A stretch of DNA of 33,878 nucleotides from Lachnospiraceae bacterium. GTDB lineage: Bacteria; Bacillota_A; Clostridia; Lachnospirales; Lachnospiraceae. The stretch spans positions 1 through 33,878 of the forward strand of contig JAIKXO010000194.1 in NCBI GenBank assembly GCA_024684065.1, given 5' to 3'. The notes beneath the pieces were generated by a model that saw nothing but the letters and a program-made list of their open reading frames with translations, searched no databases and was not told the DNA's origin. Numbering within the stretch: the first letter of the stretch is position 1; each line of letters opens with the position of its first letter. Shown here in pieces: positions 8,445 through 17,093 of this stretch. The position numbers and the translations under genes are program-made.

Positions 8445-10883
8445 GTGAAAAAGTACAATTTTAAAAAGCCTTCAATTCTTTCAGGAACCGTCATCGTTTC
8501 TTTTTTTATTGTTTCATTGGCGGCCGTTTTCATATCATGCCTTGGAGATTCCGGGTCCCGGTATGCTTTACAATGGCTCGCGTGTCTTTTTGCCGTATCT
8601 TTATCATTAAGACCTTTATTATGTTTTAAGAGGCTGTCTCTTTCCGATGGCGGATATTCGCTTTCTCTGGGACTTGGAACCGCAATCTCTTTTATTCCGG
8701 TATGGTTTTTTTCAGCCATGCATCTTATTAAATTTAACTCCGTATCATGCATATTTTCACTTATTATTTTATCTGCTTCAGTCAACATATATACCTGTCA
8801 TAGCAAAACCGGCTTCAGGTGGACGAAAAATGAATTTAGCAGATTCCTGTTCGGCTTTGCGATCTTTTCCGTAATATTTGCGGTTGCATTCTATGTGAAG
8901 GGTTTCAAGGGTTCCATTGACTGTCAGACAGAGCAGTTCATGGATTATGGTTTTATGCAGTCCGCTTATCGCCAGCAGGAACTTGCTCCCTTTGATATGT
9001 GGTTTTCCGGGGAAAGGCTGAATTATTATTACCTTGGACAGGCTGCTTCGGTTTATTTATGCCGTTTGTCTTTTACTGCCCCGGAATATGGATATAATTT
9101 CATGCTCTGCACCATTTTTGCCGGTCTTTTGATGATGGTGTTTTCGCTGGTTGAATCAGTTGTTTCTTATTATAATAATAATGTTAAAACGATTTTTGCC
9201 GGCTCTGAAGAAAAGCACGGTATCAGTGCTGTTTGCGGAGCGGTCGGAGGTTTGACGGCGGCGCTGCTTACTGCCTGTTGCGCAAACGGGCATTATCTGG
9301 TTTACGGGCTTCTGATTCCTTTTATTGAAAGATTGACGGGAAGAGAGATAGTACAGGATTTCTGGTTTCCTGATTCTACTGTTTTTATCGGAAGACTTAC
9401 CGGCTCACTTGACAAAGGCAAACATGAATTCCCCTCATATACTGTTATACTTGGAGACCTGCATGCCCATGTTTGCAATATGATGTTTACTTTGCCGCTT
9501 CTGGCGCTGCTTTTTGAATACGCTGCGGAAGCGTTCGGTATGGATGAAGGATCTTCGGATGAAGACACTGCAGTATATATGGAAAGCACTCATGGATATC
9601 TTCAGAATAAGGGCGTGACCGATCTGGATAAGGTGCTTAAGGAGGTAGGGAAGGGAAGTTACAAAGCTAAGCTTGAAAGGGAAAAAAGGGAGGTTACAAG
9701 ACAGGATCTGACCGGAGGAGCTTATAATGCAGTATACCTGAAAAAATATGATCTGCGGGAGCTTTTTTCAGGCACTGTATTACTTCTGTCACTTTTGCTG
9801 GGACTGTTTAAAGGGGTTAATTACTGGGATTTTCCGATATATTTCGTTATATCCGGAGCGGTTATCCTTCTCTGCGACTATAAAAAATACGGGGCCGGGG
9901 CAAAAACTGTTTTTTTTGTTCTCCTGAAGGGAGCGGTTATCCTCGCAATATCATTTTTTGTAATGCTGCCGTTTACTCTTTCATTTGAAAAGATCTCCTC
10001 AGAGATAGGGCTCTGCGAAAGGCATACACAGATTTGGGAGCTTATGCTCATATGGGGGCCGCGGATAGCCGCCGCTATGGCTTTATTCGCATTCATAATC
10101 TCAAGATACAGAAGAACAAGGCACCTGAATACGATGGAGCTTACATTTGCGGCTCTTGTACTCTGTGCGTTAGGACTTATCGTATTGCCGGAACTTATCT
10201 ATGTAAAGGATATATATGGAGACGATTATCAAAGATATAACACTATGTTCAAGCTTACATATCAGGCTTATATACTGCTCGGGATTATTATCGGAACAGC
10301 TGTCGGGATTTTTTTAAGAGAGGGCAGGATCTTAAGGGCTGCAGCTGTTACAGCTATATTATTCTGTCTTCTGTCGTCAAGCTATATTGGGGTGTCGGTA
10401 AAACAATGGTTCGGAGATATTTCCGACAGTGGTTTAAGGCAGGGAATTTCTGCGATGGATTTTATCCGGAGAGGAGATAATGAGTATGGCCCGGAATGGG
10501 GTGCCATAGAATACTTAAACGGAGTTGATAAAAGGCACATAAATATTCTGGAAGCGGCAGGGCGAAGCTATAATCCGGACTGCAAGCTGTCTGTCTTTAC
10601 AGGGACCTGTACTGTTATAGGCTGGGACGTGCATGAGTGGCTGTGGAGAAAAGATTGGGAAATTGTATGGAAACGCTCCGATGAAGTAAGGTGGTTTTAC
10701 GAAGGCGAAGATATGGAGTATTGCCGGGATTTCCTGGAAAGATATAATATAGAATACGTATATGTCGGACCCAGGGAAAATTATTACTATTCCGTGCTTT
10801 GGGAAGGATTTGAAGCTTTGGGTGATGTGGTGTCGGCCGGAGAGGAATATGTTTTGTATCGTGTCAATCCGGGAGAATACTGA
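8445..10883 (+). CDS. DUF2298 (Chlor_Arch_YYY) polytopic membrane protein
   Basis: An 812-residue integral membrane protein with about a dozen hydrophobic segments. The family signature is around residues 290-345: QDFWFPDSTVFIGR, then HEFPSYTVILGDLHAHV. An earlier motif WFSGERLNYYYLGQ (near 187) is also typical. The family is distantly related in layout to GT-C lipid-linked-sugar transferases, with loop residues of acidic and His type facing outside, but no reaction has been shown to my knowledge. Residues ~365-425 form a charged loop (KAKLEREKREVTRQDLTGG) that looks like an insert. The C-terminal soluble domain of ~150 residues contains LEAAGRSYN and a YNIEYVYVG strand. The start is GTG at 8445; no clear Shine-Dalgarno precedes it, so the exact start is uncertain. 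Confidence 0.82.
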   Translation: MKKYNFKKPSILSGTVIVSFFIVSLAAVFISCLGDSGSRYALQWLACLFAVSLSLRPLLCFKRLSLSDGGYSLSLGLGTAISFIPVWFFSAMHLIKFNSVSCIFSLIILSASVNIYTCHSKTGFRWTKNEFSRFLFGFAIFSVIFAVAFYVKGFKGSIDCQTEQFMDYGFMQSAYRQQELAPFDMWFSGERLNYYYLGQAASVYLCRLSFTAPEYGYNFMLCTIFAGLLMMVFSLVESVVSYYNNNVKTIFAGSEEKHGISAVCGAVGGLTAALLTACCANGHYLVYGLLIPFIERLTGREIVQDFWFPDSTVFIGRLTGSLDKGKHEFPSYTVILGDLHAHVCNMMFTLPLLALLFEYAAEAFGMDEGSSDEDTAVYMESTHGYLQNKGVTDLDKVLKEVGKGSYKAKLEREKREVTRQDLTGGAYNAVYLKKYDLRELFSGTVLLLSLLLGLFKGVNYWDFPIYFVISGAVILLCDYKKYGAGAKTVFFVLLKGAVILAISFFVMLPFTLSFEKISSEIGLCERHTQIWELMLIWGPRIAAAMALFAFIISRYRRTRHLNTMELTFAALVLCALGLIVLPELIYVKDIYGDDYQRYNTMFKLTYQAYILLGIIIGTAVGIFLREGRILRAAAVTAILFCLLSSSYIGVSVKQWFGDISDSGLRQGISAMDFIRRGDNEYGPEWGAIEYLNGVDKRHINILEAAGRSYNPDCKLSVFTGTCTVIGWDVHEWLWRKDWEIVWKRSDEVRWFYEGEDMEYCRDFLERYNIEYVYVGPRENYYYSVLWEGFEALGDVVSAGEEYVLYRVNPGEY

Positions 10884-11044
10884 CAGGAGCACTGAATTAA
10901 TCGGACATTTTTAAAATGCTACTGTTATTATTTGCAGAGTGTATATTCCGGCCCTGATTCCGGCAATTGATTATTGTAATAGATAAAATAATAACGGAGT
11001 AAATGTTTTAGCATAAATACTGGAAATATTGCAGCAATATAAAC

Positions 11045-11098
11045 ATAACATGCGATATATTATACAATTGATAACAACGCTTAATACATAACAAGCGC
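11045..11098 (+). repeat. Short direct repeats in the 249-base gap before the VWA gene
   Basis: The AT-rich gap 10884-11132 contains no gene that I can see. ATAACATGCG (11045), ATAACAACGC (11071) and ATAACAAGCG (11088) are similar 10-mers on the same strand, and a perfect palindrome ATATTGC-A-GCAATAT lies at 11026-11040. They could be regulator sites for the VWA gene. No convincing promoter boxes were found. Confidence 0.3.
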
Positions 11099-11132
11099 AA
11101 TATCACGAATCTCAGTACAAAGAGGACATGAT

Positions 11133-12452
11133 TTGAACGAGAATGATCAGCATCAGAACAGAATAGAGATATTTGCAAAAAATCTCCTTGATCTTGCAAG
11201 AGATACCATTATCGTAAATATGAGATTTATGGATGTGGCGGCGTGCAGGCTTCCGGCCGTATCAAAACGCGGGCTTAACGGTGTCGCCGGAAACGAGAGA
11301 AGCTTTTTCTATGATCCGGGCTATGTCCTCAGGAAATATACCGAAGATCCATGCTTTGTAGCCAGAATGTACCTGCATACGATCCTGCATTATGTTTTTA
11401 ATCATGCATTTGGTTATGCAAAGCTTGACGAGGAGCTTTGGGATCTTTCATGCGATATAGCTGTGGAAAATATGATAATGGAGCTTGAGCTTTCGGATTT
11501 CAGATTGTCGGATGACGACAGAAGGGAAATAAAGCTTAAGGGACTGAAAAAGGGCGTAGACCGGATGACTTCCGAAAAGATATATAAGTATTTTCTGGTA
11601 AATCCATTAGCCGCATCCGACAAAAAGGAATTTTCTGAGCTTTTTTTCAAGGACAGGCATATATATTGGAAGGAACCTGATAATCTGGAGTTGAGCAGGG
11701 ATGAATGGCAGAAGATCAGCGAGAGGATAAAGGCAGATATCAGGACTTTTTCAAAGAATTCAAAGCATTCGGAAAGCCTGTTCAAAAATCTGGATGAAGC
11801 GACCAGGGAAAGATATGATTTCAAAAGGATGTTAGAGAGATTTACGGTAACTGGTGAGGAACTTTCGGTAAGCGAGGACGAATTTGATTATATATATTAT
11901 ACCTACGGGTTCATGAAATACGGGAACATGCCTCTCATTGAACCGCTTGAGTTCAGGGACGTTAAAAAGATAAGGGATTTCGCGATAGTCCTTGATACAT
12001 CCGCTTCGTGCAGGGGTGATATAATAAGAAGCTTCTTAAAAAAGACCTATAATATCCTGAAGGGAAGCGAAAATTTCTTTAAAAAGATAAACGTTCATAT
12101 AATACAGAGTGACAATGAGGTGCACGAGGATACAAAAATCGAGAATGAGGCCCAATTCGACGCCTTTTTAAAGAGAGGTAAACTTGTGGGCTTCGGGGGT
12201 ACTGACTTCAGGCCGGCAATAGAATATGTGAACAAGCTTGTTGAAGATGGTGAATTTGTAAATTTCAAAGGGCTGATCTACTTTACGGACGGGTACGGGA
12301 TATACCCCGTAAAGGCACCGGGATACGACTGTATGTTTGTGTTTCTGTCTGATGATGACAGAAGGCCCGAGGTGCCATGGTGGGCGATTCCGGCAGTCCT
12401 CAGTGAGGAAGAGATATCTAAGGAAAAACTGATTAATTCAGTTTTTCCTTAG
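11133..12452 (+). CDS. VWA-like protein with N-terminal metallopeptidase-like domain (DUF2201 type)
   Basis: A 439-residue cytoplasmic protein. The N-terminal half resembles the DUF2201 putative metallopeptidase domain: YLHTILHYVFNHAF followed by WDLSCDIAVENM. In related proteins the first motif is HExxH; here it reads HTILH, so the catalytic Glu is missing. The C-terminal half is a von Willebrand A-type fold: FAIVLDTSASCRGDI is a DxSxS metal site (MIDAS), and FGGTDFRPA supplies the Thr-Asp pair. Such proteins pair with MoxR AAA+ ATPases, as here with the gene at 12629, and are thought to act as chaperone-like assembly factors. The TTG start at 11133 is supported by AGAGG 7 bases upstream. 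Confidence 0.85.
   Translation: MNENDQHQNRIEIFAKNLLDLARDTIIVNMRFMDVAACRLPAVSKRGLNGVAGNERSFFYDPGYVLRKYTEDPCFVARMYLHTILHYVFNHAFGYAKLDEELWDLSCDIAVENMIMELELSDFRLSDDDRREIKLKGLKKGVDRMTSEKIYKYFLVNPLAASDKKEFSELFFKDRHIYWKEPDNLELSRDEWQKISERIKADIRTFSKNSKHSESLFKNLDEATRERYDFKRMLERFTVTGEELSVSEDEFDYIYYTYGFMKYGNMPLIEPLEFRDVKKIRDFAIVLDTSASCRGDIIRSFLKKTYNILKGSENFFKKINVHIIQSDNEVHEDTKIENEAQFDAFLKRGKLVGFGGTDFRPAIEYVNKLVEDGEFVNFKGLIYFTDGYGIYPVKAPGYDCMFVFLSDDDRRPEVPWWAIPAVLSEEEISKEKLINSVFP
12418..12452 (+). terminator. Hairpin terminator overlapping the end of the VWA gene
   Basis: Arms of 15 bp (12418-12432 and 12438-12452) pair perfectly around a TTAAT loop. The stop codon TAG is the last three bases of the stem, so the final codons and stop of the VWA gene form the hairpin. 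The T-run (TTTTT) is inside the 3' arm rather than after it. It may attenuate expression of the downstream MoxR gene or protect the mRNA end. Confidence 0.7.
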
Positions 12453-12489
12453 ATGCTTCCGGCAGGATGCGCAGAAATCCGCCAAGGAA

Positions 12490-12578
12490 GGGCACTTCGT
12501 GCCCGCGGGCTTATTCGACATTTGTATACAAATGTCGAATTGATTTTCGCGCGGGAAACGCTTTACTCAGCGTTTCCC
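12490..12578. repeat. REP-like multi-hairpin element between the VWA and MoxR genes
   Basis: Four inverted repeats are packed into 89 bases. GGGCAC-TTC-GTGCCC is at 12490-12504, and GCCCGCGGGC at 12501-12510. A perfect 28-bp palindrome at 12513-12540 has the half-site ATTCGACATTTGTA. GGGAAACGCT-TTACTC-AGCGTTTCCC is at 12553-12578. CCCGCG before the palindrome and CGCGGG after it can also pair, giving a cloverleaf-like fold. No T-run follows, so it is not a standard terminator. It resembles a dispersed palindromic repeat of the REP/BIME or MITE kind; only one copy is in the window. Confidence 0.65.
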
Positions 12579-12628
12579 AATGATAACTGACCAGATCAAT
12601 GTTTTTCAGGTAATGAAAAGGAGCGGAA

Positions 12629-14128
12629 ATGAATATAAAACAGGCAAAGGAATACATAGAACAGACTGTAAGGATCTATTTAAAGAAGAATGAGCTTGGG
12701 GACTACGTCATACCGGTGGTAAGGCAGAGACCGGTATTTATGCTCGGAGCGCCGGGTGTTGGCAAGACAGCCATTATGGAGCAGATAGCAGAGGAGCTTT
12801 CCGTTGCGTTGGTTTCCTATTCGATGACACATCATACAAGGCAGTCGGCGATCGGCCTTCCGTTTATAAAAAAACAGACTTATGCCGGAGAAGAGTTTGA
12901 TGTTACGGAATATACCATGAGCGAGATAATCGCCTCAATCTATGAGACCATGGAAGAAAGCGGTATAAGAGAAGGCATTCTTTTCCTGGATGAGATAAAT
13001 TGTGTTTCGGAAACCCTTGCCCCATCCATGCTGCAGTTCCTTCAATATAAGATATTCGGAAGGCACAGGGTTCCGGAGGGCTGGGTCATAGTGACAGCGG
13101 GAAATCCTCCCGAGTATAACAGGTCGGTCAGGGAATTCGACGTGGCCGTGCTTGACAGGATGAAAGTACTGAATGTTGACCCCGACTATTCGGTGTTTAA
13201 GGAATATGCTTCGGAAAGGAGCCTGCATCCGGCTATAGTCAATTTCCTGGATATGAAGAGGGAATATTTCTATAAGATAGAAAATACAGTAAACGGAAGG
13301 TCTTATGTTACAGCCAGAGGCTGGGAAGATCTTTCCGAAATAATCAAGCTCTATGAAGAGGAAGGGCTTAAGGTCACCGATACACTGATAGACCAGTATA
13401 TAAAGAACGAAAGGGCGGTCAGGGAATTTGACGCCTATTATGATCTTTTCAACAAATATAAAAAGGACTACAGAATAGAGGAGATCCTTTTGGGAGAAGA
13501 TACCAAGGCTTCGGTGCAAAGGGCTAAACAGGCGTCTTTTGATGAAAGGCTTTCTCTTCTGTCGATGCTTATGGACAGGCTTAAGCTTGATATAAAAAAT
13601 GTTGTCAGAAAGGTTGACTATATTTCCTATGCCGCTCCGGTTTTAAAGGGATGCTCCGGACAGTCCGGAAACGAGCTTATAGATTATATCGGCAGGGTTT
13701 ATGAAGGATCCGTAAAAAAACTTTCGGGGATGAAGAGAGCAGGTTCTCTGTCTCAGGATGAGGAATATAAGCTTAAGAAGGCGGCTAAGCTGTTTCTGGA
13801 GATAAAAAAGAGTCTGGTAAACGGCAGCGGGACATATGAGGACATAAAACGGAAGTATAACGGGGAAGTAATGACAATAAAGAAGGACAGCGACAAGGCT
13901 TCGGGTGAGCTCGAAAATGTTTTTGGCTTTTCGGAAGAAGCTTTTGAAGGAGGCAATGAGCTCCTTATACTTTTGACGGAGCTGACCGTAAATCCGTACA
14001 CTTCAAGATTTATCGCAAAATTCGGATCTGAAGGCTATGAAAAGCATCAGAGCGAGCTTATGATAACCGAAAGACAGATCGATATGCAGGCTGAGGCGAG
14101 GGAGCTTCTGAAATATGAGACATTATGA
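12629..14128 (+). CDS. MoxR-type AAA+ ATPase
   Basis: A 499-residue cytoplasmic ATPase. Walker A is LGAPGVGKTAIM near residue 38-46, and Walker B is ILFLDEINCV near 113-120. Sensor 1 is the Asn in VTAGNPPEYN, and the arginine-finger region is FDVAVLDRMKV. The region after ~residue 270 is helical and not assignable by eye. MoxR ATPases work with VWA-domain partners in metal-cofactor insertion and protein assembly; the partner here is very likely the VWA protein just upstream. AAAGGAG lies 6-9 bases before the ATG. A hairpin terminator and the REP-like element separate the two genes, which may set different expression levels. The last 14 bases overlap the next gene. Confidence 0.9.
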   Translation: MNIKQAKEYIEQTVRIYLKKNELGDYVIPVVRQRPVFMLGAPGVGKTAIMEQIAEELSVALVSYSMTHHTRQSAIGLPFIKKQTYAGEEFDVTEYTMSEIIASIYETMEESGIREGILFLDEINCVSETLAPSMLQFLQYKIFGRHRVPEGWVIVTAGNPPEYNRSVREFDVAVLDRMKVLNVDPDYSVFKEYASERSLHPAIVNFLDMKREYFYKIENTVNGRSYVTARGWEDLSEIIKLYEEEGLKVTDTLIDQYIKNERAVREFDAYYDLFNKYKKDYRIEEILLGEDTKASVQRAKQASFDERLSLLSMLMDRLKLDIKNVVRKVDYISYAAPVLKGCSGQSGNELIDYIGRVYEGSVKKLSGMKRAGSLSQDEEYKLKKAAKLFLEIKKSLVNGSGTYEDIKRKYNGEVMTIKKDSDKASGELENVFGFSEEAFEGGNELLILLTELTVNPYTSRFIAKFGSEGYEKHQSELMITERQIDMQAEARELLKYETL

Positions 14129-15056
14129 TAAAGAAACGGGGTTATTTTTTGATATCAGAGACGGAAAGGCTTTTATTGCTGATGCCGATAAAACCCTGAC
14201 AGAGGTGGTCATTCCTTCGGAATTCATGGGGCATGGCGTCTACGGTATAGACAGAAAAGCATTCCTTGGATGCAGGCTTCTCAGAAATGCGGTGCTGCCT
14301 GACAGCATAAAGAGTGTGGGAGAATGGGCGTTTGCCTCCTGTACCTCACTGGTTTCCTTTTCTTTTGGAGCCTCGTACGCTGTAAAGCATGATCCGGAAT
14401 TAAAGGAGCCGGAGGAAGCGGATCCCGATACCCAAAAAGCAGGATGTACCTTTTTAAAAGGCGTGTTCAAAAATGACAACAGGCTTGAGAGTATTTTGAT
14501 AGCAGGTAGAAGCCATGATTCGTCAAGGCTTTTGGCGAAGGCGGTTACGGTCATGGACGCGGAATACCTGCTTGAAACGGAGGCGGTGGGAAGCGCTGAA
14601 TGGTTTTATAAATGGGATCAGAAGCTCTTAAATATCCTTAATCTCAAAGATGATGAAGGCTATCATCTGTATGTTCTCTGCGGTGAGGAGGATCTGCATT
14701 TTGACTATGATGAGTATCTGGAATTCAACAGACGTAAAAAGTCAGGGCTCTCAATGCTGAGACTATTATACAGGGAGCGGCTTGATCCGGGACTTGAGGA
14801 TATTTTGAAGACTTATGTGAAGGATCATTCCGTGGGAAGGGAGTCGGAAGCTGCCTGGAGTTTCGTTCTTTCGGAGCACGGGGATGATATTGATTATTAC
14901 CGCCTTTTGCTGGAGCTTAACGGGATAGACAGGGGAAACCTGGATAAGGCATTGAGTGATCTCTCCGACAGGCATGCCGAAGCCAAGGCGTATCTGATCA
15001 ATTATTTTAACGGAAATGATCAGACAGAGGATTATTTTGATTCCCTGCTGTTATAA
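14115..15056 (+). CDS. LRR_5 (BspA-like) domain protein of the MoxR/VWA locus
   Basis: A 313-residue protein without signal peptide or membrane span. Residues ~10-85 carry BspA-like leucine-rich repeats: TEVVIPSEFMGHGVYGIDRK, AFLGCRLLRNAVLPDSIKSV and GEWAFASCTSLVSFSFG. The rest is helical and charged; I do not recognise a domain. BspA-like repeats in anaerobes often bind proteins, so this may be an adaptor or substrate of the MoxR/VWA pair. It starts 14 bases inside the MoxR gene, without a clear Shine-Dalgarno, so translation is probably coupled. Confidence 0.75.
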   Translation: MRHYDKETGLFFDIRDGKAFIADADKTLTEVVIPSEFMGHGVYGIDRKAFLGCRLLRNAVLPDSIKSVGEWAFASCTSLVSFSFGASYAVKHDPELKEPEEADPDTQKAGCTFLKGVFKNDNRLESILIAGRSHDSSRLLAKAVTVMDAEYLLETEAVGSAEWFYKWDQKLLNILNLKDDEGYHLYVLCGEEDLHFDYDEYLEFNRRKKSGLSMLRLLYRERLDPGLEDILKTYVKDHSVGRESEAAWSFVLSEHGDDIDYYRLLLELNGIDRGNLDKALSDLSDRHAEAKAYLINYFNGNDQTEDYFDSLLL

Positions 15057-15080
15057 TGAAAGACTGCAAAGGAGGGTATC

Positions 15081-15290
15081 ATGGAAAAAAAGGATTATTT
15101 TGGTGAAGCTCTTCAGAATTTTTCCAGAGATTTTGCTTATGGAGGAGCGATCAGACATCTGGTTGACAAAGGCTATGATGCGGATAAGATTATCCGGGAA
15201 ATGAAGTATCCCCTGCCCAGGGAGGCTATAGAAAAAATGGTGGAGGAGGCTGTAAAAGAGAAGAGTAAAAGGAATGGGGACCTTTCATGA
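15081..15290 (+). CDS. Small hypothetical protein at the end of the MoxR operon
   Basis: A 69-residue charged, helical protein beginning MEKKDYFGEALQNFSRDFAY. It has no recognised domain, Cys pair or membrane span. AAGGAGGG lies 6 bases before the ATG, which makes it a real gene despite its size. It starts 24 bases after the LRR protein and is likely the last gene of the MoxR unit. Its strong ribosome-binding site suggests higher synthesis than its neighbour. Confidence 0.7.
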   Translation: MEKKDYFGEALQNFSRDFAYGGAIRHLVDKGYDADKIIREMKYPLPREAIEKMVEEAVKEKSKRNGDLS

Positions 15291-15328
15291 TCTGCTGAAA
15301 AACTCTTCCTGAAACAACGAAAATTCTA

Positions 15329-15358
15329 TTAGAAAAATGTCAAAAAATAGAGTATACT
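15329..15358 (+). promoter_or_regulatory. Possible promoter for carD
   Basis: A good -10 box TATACT (15353-15358) with a weak -35 TTAGAA (15329-15334), 18-base spacing. The remaining leader to 15528 holds a small hairpin ATGCCT/AGGCAT at 15459-15479 followed by four T, which may act as a weak attenuator. Confidence 0.35.
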
Positions 15359-15528
15359 ATCATTGTATGATTATTTCAATAGATTCAGACCAATTTATTT
15401 GATTTGCAGATAGTTATAAAATTAAAGTTCATTCCGGGTGTAAAACAAAAGACGCAGTATGCCTGATTTTCGGAGGCATTTTCCGGCGTTTGGAGAATAA
15501 TAGAAAATGACGGGAAAGGAGGTGTTGT

Positions 15529-16047
15529 ATGTTCCAAAAGAACGAAATGGTCATCTATGGTAATCAGAGCGTATGTGAGATAGTCAATATCGGAACATTA
15601 TCCATGTCAATGATAGACAAAAAGAAGACATATTATACATTAAAACCGGTCTATCAAAGGGATTCTGTAGTATATGTGCCGGTTGACAGTGAAAAGCCTG
15701 TAATGAGACGGGTCATTTCAAAAGAAGAAGCGAAGGAGCTTATAGAGGATATCCCGAATATAAAGGCGGCGTGGATAGAAAAGGAAGCTGAAAGGGAGCA
15801 GGAGTACAAAAAGGCGATTTCTTCCTGCGATCCCAAACAGCTGATAATGATCATAAAGGCGTTATACAGCCGCAGGAAAGCAAGGATCGAGGACGGAAAG
15901 AAAGTCACTGTGATCGATGAGAGATATTTTAAGATGGCGGAAAAACAGCTCCATGAAGAACTTGCTTTTGCGCTTGGTATTCCTAAGGATGAAATAGCGG
16001 ACTATATCAGCTCGTATATGCAGAAAAAGCCGGCAAAGAAAAAATGA
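15529..16047 (+). CDS. CarD family transcriptional regulator
   Basis: A 172-residue protein with the CarD/RNA-polymerase interaction (RID, Tudor-like) domain at residues ~1-60: MFQKNEMVIYGNQSVCEIVN, then YYTLKPVYQRDSVVYVPVD. The C-terminal ~100 residues are helical and basic, as in other CarD proteins that bind polymerase beta and the upstream fork of the promoter bubble. It lacks the UvrD/Mfd-type helicase part, so it is a stand-alone CarD. AAAGGAGG lies 7-8 bases before the start. It is a single-gene unit ended by the terminator at 16066-16102. In other bacteria CarD tunes rRNA and stress transcription; the targets here are unknown. Confidence 0.92.
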   Translation: MFQKNEMVIYGNQSVCEIVNIGTLSMSMIDKKKTYYTLKPVYQRDSVVYVPVDSEKPVMRRVISKEEAKELIEDIPNIKAAWIEKEAEREQEYKKAISSCDPKQLIMIIKALYSRRKARIEDGKKVTVIDERYFKMAEKQLHEELAFALGIPKDEIADYISSYMQKKPAKKK

Positions 16048-16065
16048 TTTCCATATCAGTTAATT

Positions 16066-16102
16066 ATAAAAGCCGTCTGGCGGATCGCCGGACGGCTTTT
16101 AT
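16066..16102. terminator. Bidirectional terminator between carD and the minus-strand hydrolase
   Basis: Long stem ATAAAAGCCGTC / GACGGCTTTTAT with an inner GGCG-GAT-CGCC stem. A-runs and T-runs on both sides let it work for carD (plus) and the hydrolase (minus), which converge here. Confidence 0.92.
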
Positions 16103-16129
16103 AATGGCGCTTACTGCCTGCTATGTTTA

Positions 16130-17083
16130 TCACATGAACCGGTCGACCATATCCAATATCGCGTTTTTAAGGAGGTCATCCCGTTGGAAGGCCTGGGCGT
16201 GTTTGGCGCCTTTTACGACCACGAGCTTTTTAACGGGACTGGGACAGGCTTCGTAATTCGCATACACCATGTCGAAAGGAACAAAGCGGTCGGCGTCGCC
16301 ATGCGCGAAAAGAACAGGTATATTGCTTTTTTCTATACCTTCTATCGGAACACATTCGTCAGGGTCAAAGCCCGCCTTCAGCTTTGCTCCTATCCTGTAC
16401 ATCTGGTAGGCTAAAGGTGCCGGGAGATGATTACCCTCCATATTGTACATGATCTGATCCTTAAGAGAAGAATACCCGCAGTCTGCAACCGCAAATACCA
16501 CATTATTGGGCAAAAGCCTGCCACTCATAAGCATAACGGTGGAAGCGCCCATTGATACTCCATGGAGAACGATCTCGATATCTTCCCCGAATTCTTTTCG
16601 CATGAATTTGAGCCATCCCATACAGTCTTCGCATTCCTTGAGCCCAAAGGTAATATATTTTCCTTCGCTCTCGCCATGGGCTCGGTGGTCTATGAGAAAA
16701 CAGTTGAAGCCATGCTCATGGTAGAACCTGGAGATAGAATCAAATTCCTTGGTGCCGTAGCAGCGATAACCATGTATGCCCAGGACATAGCGGTCGGAAG
16801 GAGACTTTGCGGGCAAAAATGAGGCGTGCAGCTTAAGTCCGTCAGAGCTTGTTATATAGTAATGCCTGAGATCCTGAGAAAGAAGCCATTCATGATCCTT
16901 TTCCCTTCTCTCTTCGATAAGCCTGTCCGTATCGGTGGGTTCGCCCTCGTCAATTGTCTTATCAAGCACTTCGTTGCCGGCATTTTTATTTGACAGGATA
17001 TAGAACAGAAGCTCGGTCGCCGCCGTCCCAACGGCGCCTAAAGCCAAACCCGAAGAAAGCATGAATTTTATTTTTTTACCCAT
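16130..17083 (-). CDS. Membrane-anchored alpha/beta hydrolase
   Basis: A 317-residue serine hydrolase of the BAAT/YqkD-like group. The nucleophile elbow is HGVSMGAS (Ser), the catalytic Asp is in GDADRFVP and the His in GAKHAQAFQ. HGYRCYG upstream forms the oxyanion region. The N-terminal 30 residues have a basic start and a hydrophobic stretch (MLSSGLALGAVGTAATELLF) that would anchor it in the membrane with the enzyme outside, or act as a signal peptide. The ATG at 17083 is preferred because GAGGAGGG lies 9 bases upstream. A longer in-frame reading from 17164 adds 27 residues that come from the leader repeat at 17094-17159. The substrate is unknown; esters or peptides of the envelope are possible. 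Confidence 0.82.
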   Translation of the reverse strand: MGKKIKFMLSSGLALGAVGTAATELLFYILSNKNAGNEVLDKTIDEGEPTDTDRLIEERREKDHEWLLSQDLRHYYITSSDGLKLHASFLPAKSPSDRYVLGIHGYRCYGTKEFDSISRFYHEHGFNCFLIDHRAHGESEGKYITFGLKECEDCMGWLKFMRKEFGEDIEIVLHGVSMGASTVMLMSGRLLPNNVVFAVADCGYSSLKDQIMYNMEGNHLPAPLAYQMYRIGAKLKAGFDPDECVPIEGIEKSNIPVLFAHGDADRFVPFDMVYANYEACPSPVKKLVVVKGAKHAQAFQRDDLLKNAILDMVDRFM

Positions 17084-17093
17084 GTGATGTTTC

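Noticed and set aside
9894..9910. Third copy of the structured leader (GGGGCAAAAAC word)
   Set aside because: Only a short match inside the DUF2298 coding region; hairpin 1, the linker and the ribosome-binding site are missing.
12490..12578. The multi-hairpin element as a terminator
   Set aside because: No T-run follows any of its stems, and the terminator-like hairpin is already at 12418-12452.
15016..15204. 62-codon frame across the LRR gene end and the small protein
   Set aside because: Wrong frame relative to two better supported genes, with no Shine-Dalgarno.
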